A stretch of 19,467 nt of DNA from Spirochaetales bacterium. GTDB lineage: Bacteria > Spirochaetota > Spirochaetia > DSM-27196 > PWMO01. How positions within the stretch are numbered: position 1 is the stretch's first letter; each line of letters opens with the position of its first letter. The stretch covers positions 1 to 19,467 of the forward strand of contig SLTF01000214.1 of assembly GCA_007130025.1 (NCBI GenBank). Direction: 5' to 3'. Below, piece after piece: positions 7,173-13,018 of this stretch. A program made the translations under genes and the position numbers. The notes beneath the pieces are model-generated. The model saw nothing but the letters and a program-made list of their open reading frames with translations. It was not told the DNA's origin and did no database searches.

Positions 7173-8409
7173 GTAACGACGGGATTTTACCCAATGCTTC
7201 ATCAATTAACAGAAGCGCCGCTACCGCGGTCCGCTTTCGCACCGCTTCCCGCGATCCATGGAACCGGTACCGCCGGGTTGTCAACCGCCCCTCGACGGTG
7301 AAGAGGGCAATCCACACGGTGCCAACCGGCTTGTCATCGGTGCCCCCACCCGGACCGGCAACGCCGGATACGCTGACGGCAATGGTGGCGCAACCACGAC
7401 CGGCAGCCAACGCCCCCCGCGCCATTTCTTCTACCGTCTCAGCCGAGACCGCGCCGTAATGTGCCAGCGAATCCCGGGAGACGCCAAGGAGTTCCTGCTT
7501 TGCCTCGTACGAATAGGCTACCGTCGCTCCCCAGAACACTTCGGAGCTTCCCGCTCGATCGGTGATCAGCTTTGCGATCAGTCCACCGGTGCACGACTCG
7601 GCCGTCACCAGAACGTGTCCGGTTTCGCGCAGTCGGTGCGAGCACCGCTCTACCAGATCCACCTCGTCGGCCTGGATTCGATACTCGTCAAAGTCTGCCC
7701 GCACTCCGGCAAGCATCGTGGCGCGATCATCATCGCTGCCACCTCGCAACACGAAGGTGATTCGGTACTCTTCGACTCGAGTACCCCACTCGATTGCCCC
7801 CACCCGATTCCGTTGGAGAGCCTCTTCCAGTTCCGACTCCGGAATCAGAAATGCCGTCGCGCGCGTAACCCGACCGGGAACAAAACCCGACCGCCTCTGC
7901 AGCAGCGGAATCAGTTCATCATCGACCATTGCGGTCAGTTCTTTCGGCGGCCCCGGAAGCGCAACCACCAGAGTCGCGCCTCCGTTGCTTTCCACCGCAA
8001 AGCCGGGGGCGGTACCGACCACGTTTCTCAGCACCGTCGCACCAACCGGGATTTCCGCCTGCTTGCGATTGGCGTCCGGGATTGTTCGTCCCGGAAACCG
8101 GGCACACAGTTCCGTCCAGAGCTCTTCGCGAAACACGAGCGGAGAACCAACCGCTTCCGCGATCATCTCGCGGGAGAGATCGTCCGATGTGGGGCCCAGT
8201 CCTCCGGTGACCACTACCAGACGGTGCTCGTTGATCTCCCGCGCAAGTTCGGCACGGAACCGGTCACGCTCGTCGGGGATAAGGGTGATTTTCTTCACCA
8301 AAACTCCGAGTTCCGAGAGAACCTGAGCGAGAAATCGTCCATGACGATCGAGAGTCCGGCCTTCCGTCAACTCGCTGCCGACGCAGAGCAGCGAAGCGGT
8401 CTCAGACAC
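7144..8409 (-). CDS. cinA: CinA family protein (NMN amidohydrolase with MoCF-like domain)
   Basis: A two-domain CinA. The N-terminal molybdopterin-binding-fold (COG1058) domain has VVTGGLGPTSDD at 66-77 and the ALPGPPKEL loop. The C-terminal PncC-type domain has AESCTGG with Ser272 and SVSGVAGPGGGTDDKPVGTV. In known members, the C-terminal domain deamidates nicotinamide mononucleotide to recycle pyridine nucleotides, and the N-terminal domain can hydrolyse ADP-ribose. At 421 aa it is full length. The GTG start at 8409 overlaps the bactofilin stop by 8 nt (GTGTCTGA), so translation is probably coupled. Its last codons contain the rho promoter. The older competence-inducible naming does not imply competence here. 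Confidence 0.94.
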   Translation of the reverse strand: MSETASLLCVGSELTEGRTLDRHGRFLAQVLSELGVLVKKITLIPDERDRFRAELAREINEHRLVVVTGGLGPTSDDLSREMIAEAVGSPLVFREELWTELCARFPGRTIPDANRKQAEIPVGATVLRNVVGTAPGFAVESNGGATLVVALPGPPKELTAMVDDELIPLLQRRSGFVPGRVTRATAFLIPESELEEALQRNRVGAIEWGTRVEEYRITFVLRGGSDDDRATMLAGVRADFDEYRIQADEVDLVERCSHRLRETGHVLVTAESCTGGLIAKLITDRAGSSEVFWGATVAYSYEAKQELLGVSRDSLAHYGAVSAETVEEMARGALAAGRGCATIAVSVSGVAGPGGGTDDKPVGTVWIALFTVEGRLTTRRYRFHGSREAVRKRTAVAALLLIDEALGKIPSLLDSKEELGI

Positions 8410-8827
8410 GCGGCACCGACGCCTTCAGCTGATCTACCGGCGCAGAGAAGACATCAACCGAGTTCGGGTTTTTGATCATTTCACATTTGCCTTCGAACAC
8501 GACGCCGTCGGCGATACGGAGTTTGGCGGCGCGCACGTTGCCGTAGATCTTGCCGGTGGGCAGCATTTCCAGCGAGTCGGTCGCATGGATATTTCCCCGC
8601 ACGACCCCCGCAATTACCGCGGAACCGACCCGGATATCGGCCTTCACCTCGGCGCCCTCTTCCACGAAGAGAAACCCTTCAGAAATGATTTCGCCCTCGA
8701 GTCGGCCACTCACCCGTACCGACTCCCGAAACCGGAGTGTTCCCTTCAGACTGACGTTGCTTCCCAACCGCGTCGTGGTTCGGGGGACAGTCGGTTTTGG
8801 CTCTTCAATTTTTCGTTTTGTTTTCAT
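8402..8827 (-). CDS. Bactofilin (polymer-forming cytoskeletal protein), first copy
   Basis: Bactofilins polymerise without nucleotides into filaments that position cell-wall enzymes and shape the cell. The core is the beta-helical repeat pattern GTLRFRESVRVSGRLEGEII, FVEEGAEVKADIRVGSAVIA and GVVRGNIHATDSLEMLPTGK, a typical DUF583/bactofilin domain, flanked by a short basic N-terminus (MKTKRKIEEPKPTVPRTTTR) and a short C-tail. I chose ATG 8827 (141 aa) rather than a TTG at 8875, because the latter overlaps the upstream gene and adds a non-homologous stretch. The stop overlaps the cinA start by 8 nt; the upstream small TPR gene ends 14 nt before. A second, different bactofilin is at 18399-18866. 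Confidence 0.92.
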   Translation of the reverse strand: MKTKRKIEEPKPTVPRTTTRLGSNVSLKGTLRFRESVRVSGRLEGEIISEGFLFVEEGAEVKADIRVGSAVIAGVVRGNIHATDSLEMLPTGKIYGNVRAAKLRIADGVVFEGKCEMIKNPNSVDVFSAPVDQLKASVPRV

Positions 8828-8841
8828 GGTACGGTCGTGAG

Positions 8842-9063
8842 CTATTTTGTGGTCATGACAAAGACCCCGTCCCAATCTTCCGCGGGCGGATGCGCGACAT
8901 AGTGTCGACAGCGCTCGGCATAGACGCGAGACGGACCGTCTTCCGGTTCGAGTTCGAGGGCCTTCTCGAAACAGGAGAGCGCGGCATCAAACTCCATGAG
9001 TTTATACTGATTGCGCCCCTCGGCGAAGAGCTCCAATACCTGCCGCTTCTGTTCGCTGATCAA
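8842..9063 (-). CDS. Small single-TPR protein with cyclase-like PxxDWDGV tail
   Basis: A 73-aa protein. Residues about 5-42 form one TPR hairpin (GRNQYKLMEFDAALSCFEKA then LELEPEDGPSRVYAERC), and the C-terminus is HPPAEDWDGVFVMTTK. From memory of the family, this TPR plus (P)PxDWDGVxxxxxK tail is the usual C-terminus of many spirochaetal and other class III adenylate/guanylate cyclases; here it stands alone with no cyclase domain in the window. The TTG start at 9063 overlaps the stop of the response-regulator gene by 4 nt (TTGA) with a GAGG element just upstream, so it is probably made with that protein. Function unknown; an adaptor for the response regulator is a reasonable inference. Confidence 0.75.
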   Translation of the reverse strand: MISEQKRQVLELFAEGRNQYKLMEFDAALSCFEKALELEPEDGPSRVYAERCRHYVAHPPAEDWDGVFVMTTK

Positions 9064-9803
9064 CCTCGAACTCCCTCGTCCTGCAGGCTTTTTTGATATT
9101 GCTGGAAATGCTTCTGGTACTTCGCTTCGAGCGCATCGAGCGTGATCTCTCGCTCTTTGATCTCGTCACCCTTTCCCTGCAGTTCGCTGATCTCTTCTTC
9201 AAGTCCGTCCAGCGACGCCAGGGTCGCCTCGGTCTCGGTACGAACCAGTTCTACGAAGGCGCGCACCGCGTCCGCGTTTGCGGGGTCGAGGGTCTGGGCA
9301 GCGCGGACGATCTCGAGTACCGGCTCGCGCAGATGCTGAGTGAAATAGACCAGTGAGCTGTTGAGCGACTCGATCACCGCGATTCGGCGTTCGCGCTCGA
9401 TTACCTGGTGCGACAACTCCCTGCTTCGAAGTATGGCCTTGATCCGGGCGAGCACTTCGGAAAAGTTAAACGGCTTGGTGATGTAATCTTCAATGCCAAG
9501 TTCGAACCCTTCGATCTTGTCTTTGACGTCGTCGAGCGCCGAGAACATGATGATCGGAGTGCCTGCCAGGTCCGCAAACTCGGGTGACTGTTTGATGGTG
9601 CGCGTAACGTCCCATCCGCTCATCTTGGGCATGATGTTATCAAGAATCACGAGGTCGGGTTTTCCCTGCCGCACCCGCTCAAGCGCCTCTTCGCCGTCTT
9701 GCGCACGCTCGACAACAAAACCGAGCTTGGAGAGCATGACGTCAAAAAAATCGAGGTTGATCGGTTCGTCGTCGACGATCAGGATCTTGCCTTTGGGGTT
9801 CAT
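9060..9803 (-). CDS. Response regulator: receiver domain plus coiled-coil output
   Basis: Residues 1-125 form a canonical CheY-like receiver: acidic pair D11-D12 (ILIVDDEP), phospho-acceptor D55 (LVILDNIMPKMSGWD), S88 (IIMFSALDD) and K110 (DYITKPFNF). Residues about 135-247 have no DNA-binding or enzymatic motif and are predicted helical. A segment YFTQHLREPVLEIVRAA resembles a histidine-kinase H-box but lacks the His in register, and a long Glu/Lys-rich coiled coil follows (EEEISELQGKGDEIKERE). I start at ATG 9803, which has AAGGA 7 nt upstream, rather than 48 nt further up. It sits 48 nt after lnt and is coupled by a TTGA overlap to the small TPR gene. No partner kinase is in the window. 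Confidence 0.9.
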   Translation of the reverse strand: MNPKGKILIVDDEPINLDFFDVMLSKLGFVVERAQDGEEALERVRQGKPDLVILDNIMPKMSGWDVTRTIKQSPEFADLAGTPIIMFSALDDVKDKIEGFELGIEDYITKPFNFSEVLARIKAILRSRELSHQVIERERRIAVIESLNSSLVYFTQHLREPVLEIVRAAQTLDPANADAVRAFVELVRTETEATLASLDGLEEEISELQGKGDEIKEREITLDALEAKYQKHFQQYQKSLQDEGVRG

Positions 9804-9851
9804 ATGAGTTCCTTCGTTCTTCATTTTTTCAGATGTACCGGCGCTTGTCAA

Positions 9852-11498
9852 TCAAGCGGATTGCCGTCGACGAAACAGGGCGCCGCCCGCCCCCGCGAGC
9901 AGCAGCACCGGTGCGAGTCCCACCATCAGCCAGGCAAACCAATCGCCGAACCGGGTGTAGATCGTGGTACGGTCGGTGTATACCGGAGCTTCGCCGATCA
10001 GATAGCCCTCAACGAAGGCAGGAAACAGGTCGAGAATCTTCCCGTTGGGATCGATGATGGTTGTCATTCCCCCGTTTGTGCTTCGCACCATGGTACGGCG
10101 GTTTTCCGTTGCGCGAAACACCGCCATTGCCATGTGTTGCATTGCCGCGGCAACCGAGTCCGCCCAGGAGTCGTTGGTGAGGTTCACCAGGACCTCGGCA
10201 CCTTCACGAACGAAGTTCCGAGACAGGTAGCCGAACGTGTCTTCGAAGCAGATCGGGGTGCCGAATCGCACGCCGCCGGCTTCAAAAATTACGTACTCAT
10301 CCCCCGCTTCCCAGAAGGTGGTCTCGTTCTCCACCAGCAGCCGATAGAGCCACGGAAAGACGCGCTGGTAGGGGAAGTGTTCGGTGAACGGCACGAGATG
10401 AATCTTGCGGTAGGTATCCACCACCGCTCCGTTCTCGAAGAGAAGGACCGCGTTGTAGTCTGCGCGTTCCATCGAACCGTCGGCGCGCCTCACCATCCGG
10501 CCGTCGCTGTTTCCAATGACAAAGGGTAGGTCCTGTGCCGAAAGGAAGGTGATCAGCTCCCGCACCAGTGCGAACGACTCCGGATCGGTACGGAATCGCG
10601 TGTGGAAGTTGATCGAGGGCACAAACGATGTCTCACTCCAGATTACGATTTCCGGATCGTGCTCCATGGCGAGCCTGCTCTGTCTGATCAGAATGTCGAG
10701 CGACTGCCGATACGCCGTCACTCCGCCTTGCCAGGGATCGACGTTCTGTTGAACAAGAGCCACCCTCCACATACGCGATTGCGAATAGTCAACCCGCGTG
10801 ACGACGCCGTACGCCAGAGAGGCGATAACCAGTACCCCGTACACCGCAGCGTGAACTCGCCGGCCGTACAGCACGCGGCGAGCGCCCTCCCAACCGTTTT
10901 TGAGCGCATCGCCGAGCAGCACCGAAGGAAAGAGCACCAGCGCGCTCACTCCCCAGACGCCGAAGATATCGGAAACGGCGATGAAGGTCGGGAACCGGTA
11001 CATGGTGTAACCGCTGATGCCGTACGCGTAACCCAGAAAGCCCGTGGTCCGCAGATACTCGTACGCCAGCCAGAGAACGAGCTGCACGAGGTAGCCGTGT
11101 CGGGGAAAAAGCGAATCAGCGGCCTTGAGCAACGGAAAAAGAACCGCGAAGTAGACCGCATAAATCACGGGAACGATAAAGATGGAAAGTGGATGAAAGT
11201 TCAGCAGCCAGTAGTTATGGGTTGCGTACGCGACAAACCCGTACAGCAGTCCGTAGAGGGCAATCCCGCGCCGGCTGCTTCGGTGAACAACGACAAACAC
11301 GGGGACGAAGGCGATGAATCCAAGGAGACCAAACCCGTTGTCTGAAAGAAAACTGGGATGGGCCAGAGAAAAGACGAGCGCCCCGAGGAAGATCAGCGCA
11401 ACCTGAATCCCGAAATCCGCAATCAGGCGACGATTCTGTTCCTGCTCAGGACGCAATACGGCCGCTTCGCGCGGCCGACTTACTCGCGAAGATCCCAC
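9852..11498 (-). CDS. lnt: Apolipoprotein N-acyltransferase, second copy
   Basis: Same architecture as the copy at 3295-5007. N-terminal hydrophobic segments (IQVALIFLGALVFSLAHP, FGLLGFIAFVPVFVVVH and others) are followed by a nitrilase domain with Glu289 (VIWSETSF), Lys365 (YRKIHLVPF) and Cys417 (GTPICFEDTF), the essential Glu in PFTEH, and a closing membrane helix (WFAWLMVGLAPVLLLAGAG). The triad is intact, so both copies look active; the sequences are clearly diverged. The GTG start at 11498 overlaps the end of HU by 19 nt; a downstream TTG near 11456 is possible, so the N-terminal 15 residues are uncertain. The HU-lnt adjacency suggests this is the ancestral spirochaete copy, which is inference from remembered Treponema gene order. 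Confidence 0.93.
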   Translation of the reverse strand: MGSSRVSRPREAAVLRPEQEQNRRLIADFGIQVALIFLGALVFSLAHPSFLSDNGFGLLGFIAFVPVFVVVHRSSRRGIALYGLLYGFVAYATHNYWLLNFHPLSIFIVPVIYAVYFAVLFPLLKAADSLFPRHGYLVQLVLWLAYEYLRTTGFLGYAYGISGYTMYRFPTFIAVSDIFGVWGVSALVLFPSVLLGDALKNGWEGARRVLYGRRVHAAVYGVLVIASLAYGVVTRVDYSQSRMWRVALVQQNVDPWQGGVTAYRQSLDILIRQSRLAMEHDPEIVIWSETSFVPSINFHTRFRTDPESFALVRELITFLSAQDLPFVIGNSDGRMVRRADGSMERADYNAVLLFENGAVVDTYRKIHLVPFTEHFPYQRVFPWLYRLLVENETTFWEAGDEYVIFEAGGVRFGTPICFEDTFGYLSRNFVREGAEVLVNLTNDSWADSVAAAMQHMAMAVFRATENRRTMVRSTNGGMTTIIDPNGKILDLFPAFVEGYLIGEAPVYTDRTTIYTRFGDWFAWLMVGLAPVLLLAGAGGALFRRRQSA

Positions 11499-11782
11499 GC
11501 AGCATCCTTCAGCTCTTTCCCGGGGCGGAACACCACAACACCGTGGTCTTGTACGCTCACCGTTTCTCCGGTCTTCGGGTTTCGCGCGCGGTCCCTGCCT
11601 TTTCGGGTGCGCACCTCAAAGGTGCCGAATCCGCGAAATTCTACCACCCGATCCTCAAGCAGGGCAGCCTTCACGTGGGTGAAAAAGCTGTCGATGATGG
11701 CTTGGATGTCTTTCTTGCTGACGTCAATCTGCTCGGAAATCGTATCGACGATTTCCGCTTTGGTGAGTTTGTTGTTTGCCAC
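11480..11782 (-). CDS. hup: HU/IHF-family nucleoid DNA-binding protein
   Basis: A 100-aa histone-like protein. N-terminal helices MANNKLTKAEIVDTISEQID support dimerisation, VVEFRGFGTFEVRTRKGR (residues 46-63) forms the beta saddle, and RNPKTGE (67-73) is the DNA-bending arm with its intercalating Pro. It ends with a slightly longer C-tail than usual. It bends and compacts DNA. The start is GTG at 11782 with GAGAGGG a few bases upstream. It lies 32 nt after rpsT with no terminator between, and its 3' end overlaps the second lnt. HU and IHF cannot be separated confidently by eye; a single homodimeric protein is the usual state in spirochaetes. Confidence 0.94.
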   Translation of the reverse strand: MANNKLTKAEIVDTISEQIDVSKKDIQAIIDSFFTHVKAALLEDRVVEFRGFGTFEVRTRKGRDRARNPKTGETVSVQDHGVVVFRPGKELKDAAWDLRE

Positions 11783-11814
11783 GGCTACCCTCTCAGTCCC
11801 GAGCGGGATCCAGT

Positions 11815-12081
11815 TTACTCGCCCAGTGCGTTCAGTCGTTTCTGCAGACGCGACTTGGTACGAGCCGCCGTGTTCCGGTGATAGACGCCCTTCTGGGCCG
11901 CGGTGTCAATGAGCTTGATCGCGGTATCAAACGCGGTCTTGGCTGCGGCCGGGTCATGTGCCTTCTCCGCCTCAAGAAACCGTCGCACACTGGTGCGAAC
12001 CTTGCTGCGCTGTGCCTTGTTGCGAATGCGAGCCGCTTCACTCTGTCTATGGCGTTTTGCCGCCGATCCTTTGACAATCAA
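11815..12081 (-). CDS. rpsT: Ribosomal protein bS20
   Basis: An 88-aa basic helical protein of the 30S subunit. It shows the S20 pattern: SAAKRHRQSEAARIRNKAQR, then SKVRTSVRRFLEA, a DPAAAKTAFDTAIKLIDTAA helix and the conserved KGVYHRNTAARTKSRLQKRL. The start is TTG at 12081 with AGGGGG about 9 nt upstream. A TTG start is also used by E. coli rpsT, where it is part of autogenous control, so it may be meaningful. It is the first gene of the minus-strand operon leading to HU and lnt, with its own promoter at 12132-12160. Its leader carries a small hairpin. Confidence 0.95.
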   Translation of the reverse strand: MIVKGSAAKRHRQSEAARIRNKAQRSKVRTSVRRFLEAEKAHDPAAAKTAFDTAIKLIDTAAQKGVYHRNTAARTKSRLQKRLNALGE

Positions 12082-12106
12082 TCGGAAATCCCCCTGTTGA
12101 TATCGA

Positions 12107-12120
12107 ACACATTACTGTGT
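12107..12120 (-). repeat. Small inverted repeat in the rpsT leader
   Basis: ACACA-TTAC-TGTGT is a 5-bp stem with a 4-nt loop. It lies just downstream of the predicted start site of the rpsT transcript (about 12125), so it would form a weak 5'-end hairpin or could be an operator half-site pair. Short enough to be chance. Confidence 0.3.
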
Positions 12121-12131
12121 AGTGAGTTGGA

Positions 12132-12160
12132 AAGCTATCAAAACTCGCGGTGCCTGTCAA
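12132..12160 (-). promoter_or_regulatory. Promoter for rpsT-HU-lnt
   Basis: Read on the minus strand, TTGACA (12160-12155) is followed by 17 nt and TAGCTT (12137-12132). The -35 is exact consensus and the -10 is partial. The predicted leader is about 45 nt. Position upstream of a ribosomal gene and divergent from plsC supports it. Confidence 0.6.
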
Positions 12161-12215
12161 CCCGACTCATACAAAGGACTGCGACGGCTCGCTTTTGGCA
12201 CGGGGGTTTCCAACC

Positions 12216-12244
12216 TTGTGTTTTTTTTTCGATTGGGGTACAAC
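12216..12244 (+). promoter_or_regulatory. Possible plsC promoter with a T9 tract in its spacer
   Basis: TTGTGT (12216-12221), a 17-nt spacer and TACAAC (12239-12244). The spacer begins with a homopolymeric T run (12221-12229 overall). The predicted start site falls near 12251, which would favour translation from ATG 12275 rather than 12248. Both hexamers are imperfect. Confidence 0.35.
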
Positions 12245-12247
12245 AAA

Positions 12248-13018
12248 ATGGTTTGGGAGCATCCGGGTTCATTCATGTCTTCAGTGATATTCGTTGTCTG
12301 TCTGCTAGCAAAACTCTTCTACTGGGACCTTCAGATCAAGCTTCGCGTTCTGTTCAGCTATCGATGGGGACAGGCGTACGTCGATCGAAAGATTCACCAC
12401 ATGGCAGCCTCCCTGTTCGCAATTGCTCACGTCTACCTTGGACTTCGCATCAAGGTGGATCGCCGCTCGGTCGGTCCCCTTCCCGGTCATTTTGCCGTGG
12501 TGGTAAATCACCAGTCGGTGGTCGACATCGTGGCCGTCAAGCTCGCCTTTCCCAACCATCCGATCCGCTTTGTCGCCAAGAAAGAGCTCGGACGATGGTT
12601 TCCCGGCGTTTCTCCGGTGCTGCGCGTCCAACGCCACGCGCTGATTGACCGGAAGGGGAATCGCGATCAGACCATGCGCACGCTCGATATCCTCGCCCGC
12701 CGTACCCGTCTGGGTATCTGCCCGGTGATCTTCGCCGAGGGGACCCGCTCTCGCACCGGCGAGGTGTTGCCGTTTCAGGCGGGTGCCGTCCGTCGCGTGC
12801 TCGCTGCTGCCCCGATCCCCATCGTTGCGGTCGCAATCGACGGGGGATACCGCTTTTCTCGACTGTTTGAGGTCTCGGCCACGGCGAAGAACGCCGTCTT
12901 TCGAGTGCGGATTGTCGGGGTATTCCCCGTGGACGGCGGCAAGTCCTCGGTGACCAACGCGGTCCAGGCATCGGAAGACGCCGTTCGCGCGCAGATCGAC
13001 GAGTGGCATCGTGGCTGA
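12248..13018 (+). CDS. plsC: 1-acyl-sn-glycerol-3-phosphate acyltransferase (PlsC family)
   Basis: It acylates lysophosphatidic acid to phosphatidic acid at the inner membrane, the second step of phospholipid synthesis. An N-terminal hydrophobic stretch (SSVIFVVCLLAKLFYW) anchors it. The acyltransferase motifs are NHQSVVD (catalytic His88 and Asp93), a KKELGRWFPG block, and FAEGTRSR (Glu164), followed by PIVAVAIDGGY. At 256 aa it is the normal length. I chose ATG 12248, which has GGGG 9 nt upstream; ATG 12275 is the alternative, and the frame's further extension to 12122 is unlikely because it covers the rpsT promoter region. The stop overlaps the next ABC gene by 8 nt, which ties phospholipid synthesis to the exporter. 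A different LPLAT acceptor cannot be excluded. Confidence 0.9.
   Translation: MVWEHPGSFMSSVIFVVCLLAKLFYWDLQIKLRVLFSYRWGQAYVDRKIHHMAASLFAIAHVYLGLRIKVDRRSVGPLPGHFAVVVNHQSVVDIVAVKLAFPNHPIRFVAKKELGRWFPGVSPVLRVQRHALIDRKGNRDQTMRTLDILARRTRLGICPVIFAEGTRSRTGEVLPFQAGAVRRVLAAAPIPIVAVAIDGGYRFSRLFEVSATAKNAVFRVRIVGVFPVDGGKSSVTNAVQASEDAVRAQIDEWHRG

Noticed and set aside
7258..8475. 405-codon open frame on the plus strand opposite cinA
   Set aside because: It is antisense to a clear CinA with intact motifs, has no domain pattern, and is rich in Arg, His, Pro and Ser as expected from a shadow frame in GC-rich DNA.
8828..8875. Upstream TTG start for the first bactofilin
   Set aside because: It would overlap the small TPR gene and add residues unlike bactofilin N-termini; ATG 8827 fits better.
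9817..9847. TTGACA followed by an A-rich stretch between lnt and the response regulator
   Set aside because: At 17 nt spacing the -10 would be AAAAAT, a poor match; the genes are close enough to be co-transcribed.
9804..9851. Upstream start for the response regulator
   Set aside because: ATG 9803 has a well-spaced AAGGA and begins directly before the receiver's first strand; the extra 16 residues look like leader sequence.
12196..12210. Sigma54-like element TGGCAC-N5-TTTC upstream of plsC
   Set aside because: The -24 half matches, but the -12 half lacks the GC dinucleotide that sigma54 needs; likely chance.
12122..12247. N-terminal extension of PlsC to 12122
   Set aside because: It would cover the divergent rpsT promoter and has no ribosome binding site; the family starts near the hydrophobic segment encoded after 12248.
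11776..12648. 290-codon plus-strand frame across rpsT and the start of plsC
   Set aside because: It runs antisense to rpsT and out of frame with plsC, both of which have diagnostic motifs.
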